Positions 63,611-64,000 of a DNA stretch of 64,000 bases are shown piece after piece. The notes under the pieces were generated by a model. The model was not told where the DNA came from. It ran no database searches and saw nothing but the letters and a program-made list of their open reading frames with translations. The stretch is from NCBI RefSeq assembly GCF_001673635.1, contig NZ_LZMH01000078.1:1-64000 (forward strand), given 5' to 3'. Both the position numbers and the translations under genes were made by a program. The DNA is from Mycobacterium asiaticum. Lineage in GTDB: Bacteria > Actinomycetota > Actinomycetes > Mycobacteriales > Mycobacteriaceae. The first letter of the stretch is position 1; every line of letters begins with the position of its first letter.

Positions 63611-64000
63611 CTACCTGCCAAAGCCCGCGTCGCGCAGCGCCTGAGCCATCGAATTGCCCGCCGGGGCAGCCTCGCGGCGACCGGTGTGGTTGCCGCGGGC
63701 CCGCGGTGCGGGCGACCGGTCCTTGCGCTGCTCGCGCGGCGCCCGGTCCTGTAGACGCAGGGTCAATCCGATGCGCTGGCGTTCCACGTCGACATCGGTG
63801 ACGCGCACCCGCACCACTTGCCCGGACCGCACGACATCATGCGGATCCGCCACGTAGCGGTCGGACATCGCCGAGACGTGAACCAGGCCGTCCTGGTGCA
63901 CCCCGATGTCGACGAAGGCACCGAATGCGGCCACATTGGTCACCACGCCTTCCAGCACCATGCCGGGCTTGAGGTCGGTGATCTTCTGCACCCCGGCCGC
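63611..64000 (-). CDS. Tex-family RNA-binding transcription accessory protein, C-terminal fragment (runs off the window)
   Basis: Only the last about 130 codons are present; the 5' part lies beyond base 64000. Seen is the S1 RNA-binding domain (LKPGMVLEGVVTNVAAFGAFVDIG, split here: DLKPGMVLEGVV, then AFGAFVDIG, HQDGLVHVS), followed by a basic disordered tail (PREQRKDRSPAPRARG) and SMAQALRDAGF. The sequence directly before the S1 domain matches the end of a Tex HHH/RuvC core. Tex binds RNA and DNA and interacts with the transcription machinery. Confidence 0.85.
   Translation of the reverse strand, partial: AAGVQKITDLKPGMVLEGVVTNVAAFGAFVDIGVHQDGLVHVSAMSDRYVADPHDVVRSGQVVRVRVTDVDVERQRIGLTLRLQDRAPREQRKDRSPAPRARGNHTGRREAAPAGNSMAQALRDAGFGR

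Overview
The window is high-GC, densely coded DNA with many 4-base ATGA/GTGA gene overlaps. It carries family markers that point clearly to the genus Mycobacterium: a PknF kinase next to its two-FHA-domain ABC exporter (Rv1747 type), a FabG3/Rv2002-type hydroxysteroid dehydrogenase, an MmpL transporter, a PimC-type mannosyltransferase, a DesA3/Rv3230c-type desaturase pair, and many SDR, P450, TetR and acyl-CoA genes. Gene order is not that of M. tuberculosis, although pknF, Rv1747, a FadD1-like ligase and pimC echo one M. tuberculosis neighbourhood. I see no rRNA, tRNA, CRISPR array, insertion sequence or prophage.

Layout. 1-921: a flavin monooxygenase whose 3' end is broken by a perfect inverted repeat, probably a fold-back artefact. 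1028-4701: LuxR-family ATPase regulator coupled to a membrane-anchored ABM-domain protein. 4702-8402: mmpL-SDR operon, with a repeat-plus-palindrome element upstream. 8661-12153: membrane protein, metallopeptidase-like lipoprotein, pimC and a small Cys-rich protein. 12302-16619: TetR, P450 and two tandem M24 proteins, the second without its metal ligands. 16562-24938: a six-gene minus-strand catabolic operon (P450, SDR, crotonase, double CoA-transferase, SDR, APH-like kinase) with an adjacent TetR gene. 25075-31053: secreted peptide, Gfo/Idh/MocA oxidoreductase, flavin monooxygenase divergent from TetR-FadD-NYN. 31050-34381: alpha/beta hydrolase, methyltransferase, SDR and a membrane protein. 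34573-39112: fabG3, converging on an acyl-CoA ligase-aldolase-amidohydrolase operon. 39386-41058: M48 protease and GAF-ANTAR regulator. 41072-45810: Rv1747-type exporter, pknF and two small proteins. 45821-49697: molybdopterin oxidoreductase, isoprenylcysteine-methyltransferase homologue and type III PKS. 50243-52757: ferredoxin reductase plus desaturase. 52780-56773: sulfatase, SDR and a secreted DUF4185 protein. 57149-59615: glgX and DUF4235. 59636-62221: a KstR-like site followed by a DUF1295-flavoprotein-SnoaL operon. 62160-64000: acyltransferase and the 3' end of tex.

The overall theme is uptake and breakdown or modification of hydrophobic compounds (P450s, CoA ligases, CoA-transferase, crotonase, many SDRs, TetR repressors with nearby palindromes), together with envelope-lipid functions. 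The most unusual items are an MmpL lacking both Asp-Tyr proton-relay pairs, a crotonase lacking both catalytic glutamates inside the six-gene operon, an active/degenerate M24 pair, and an srsAB-like polyketide/methyltransferase pair opposite a desaturase system. All functional statements are from sequence reading and family knowledge; no database search was run.
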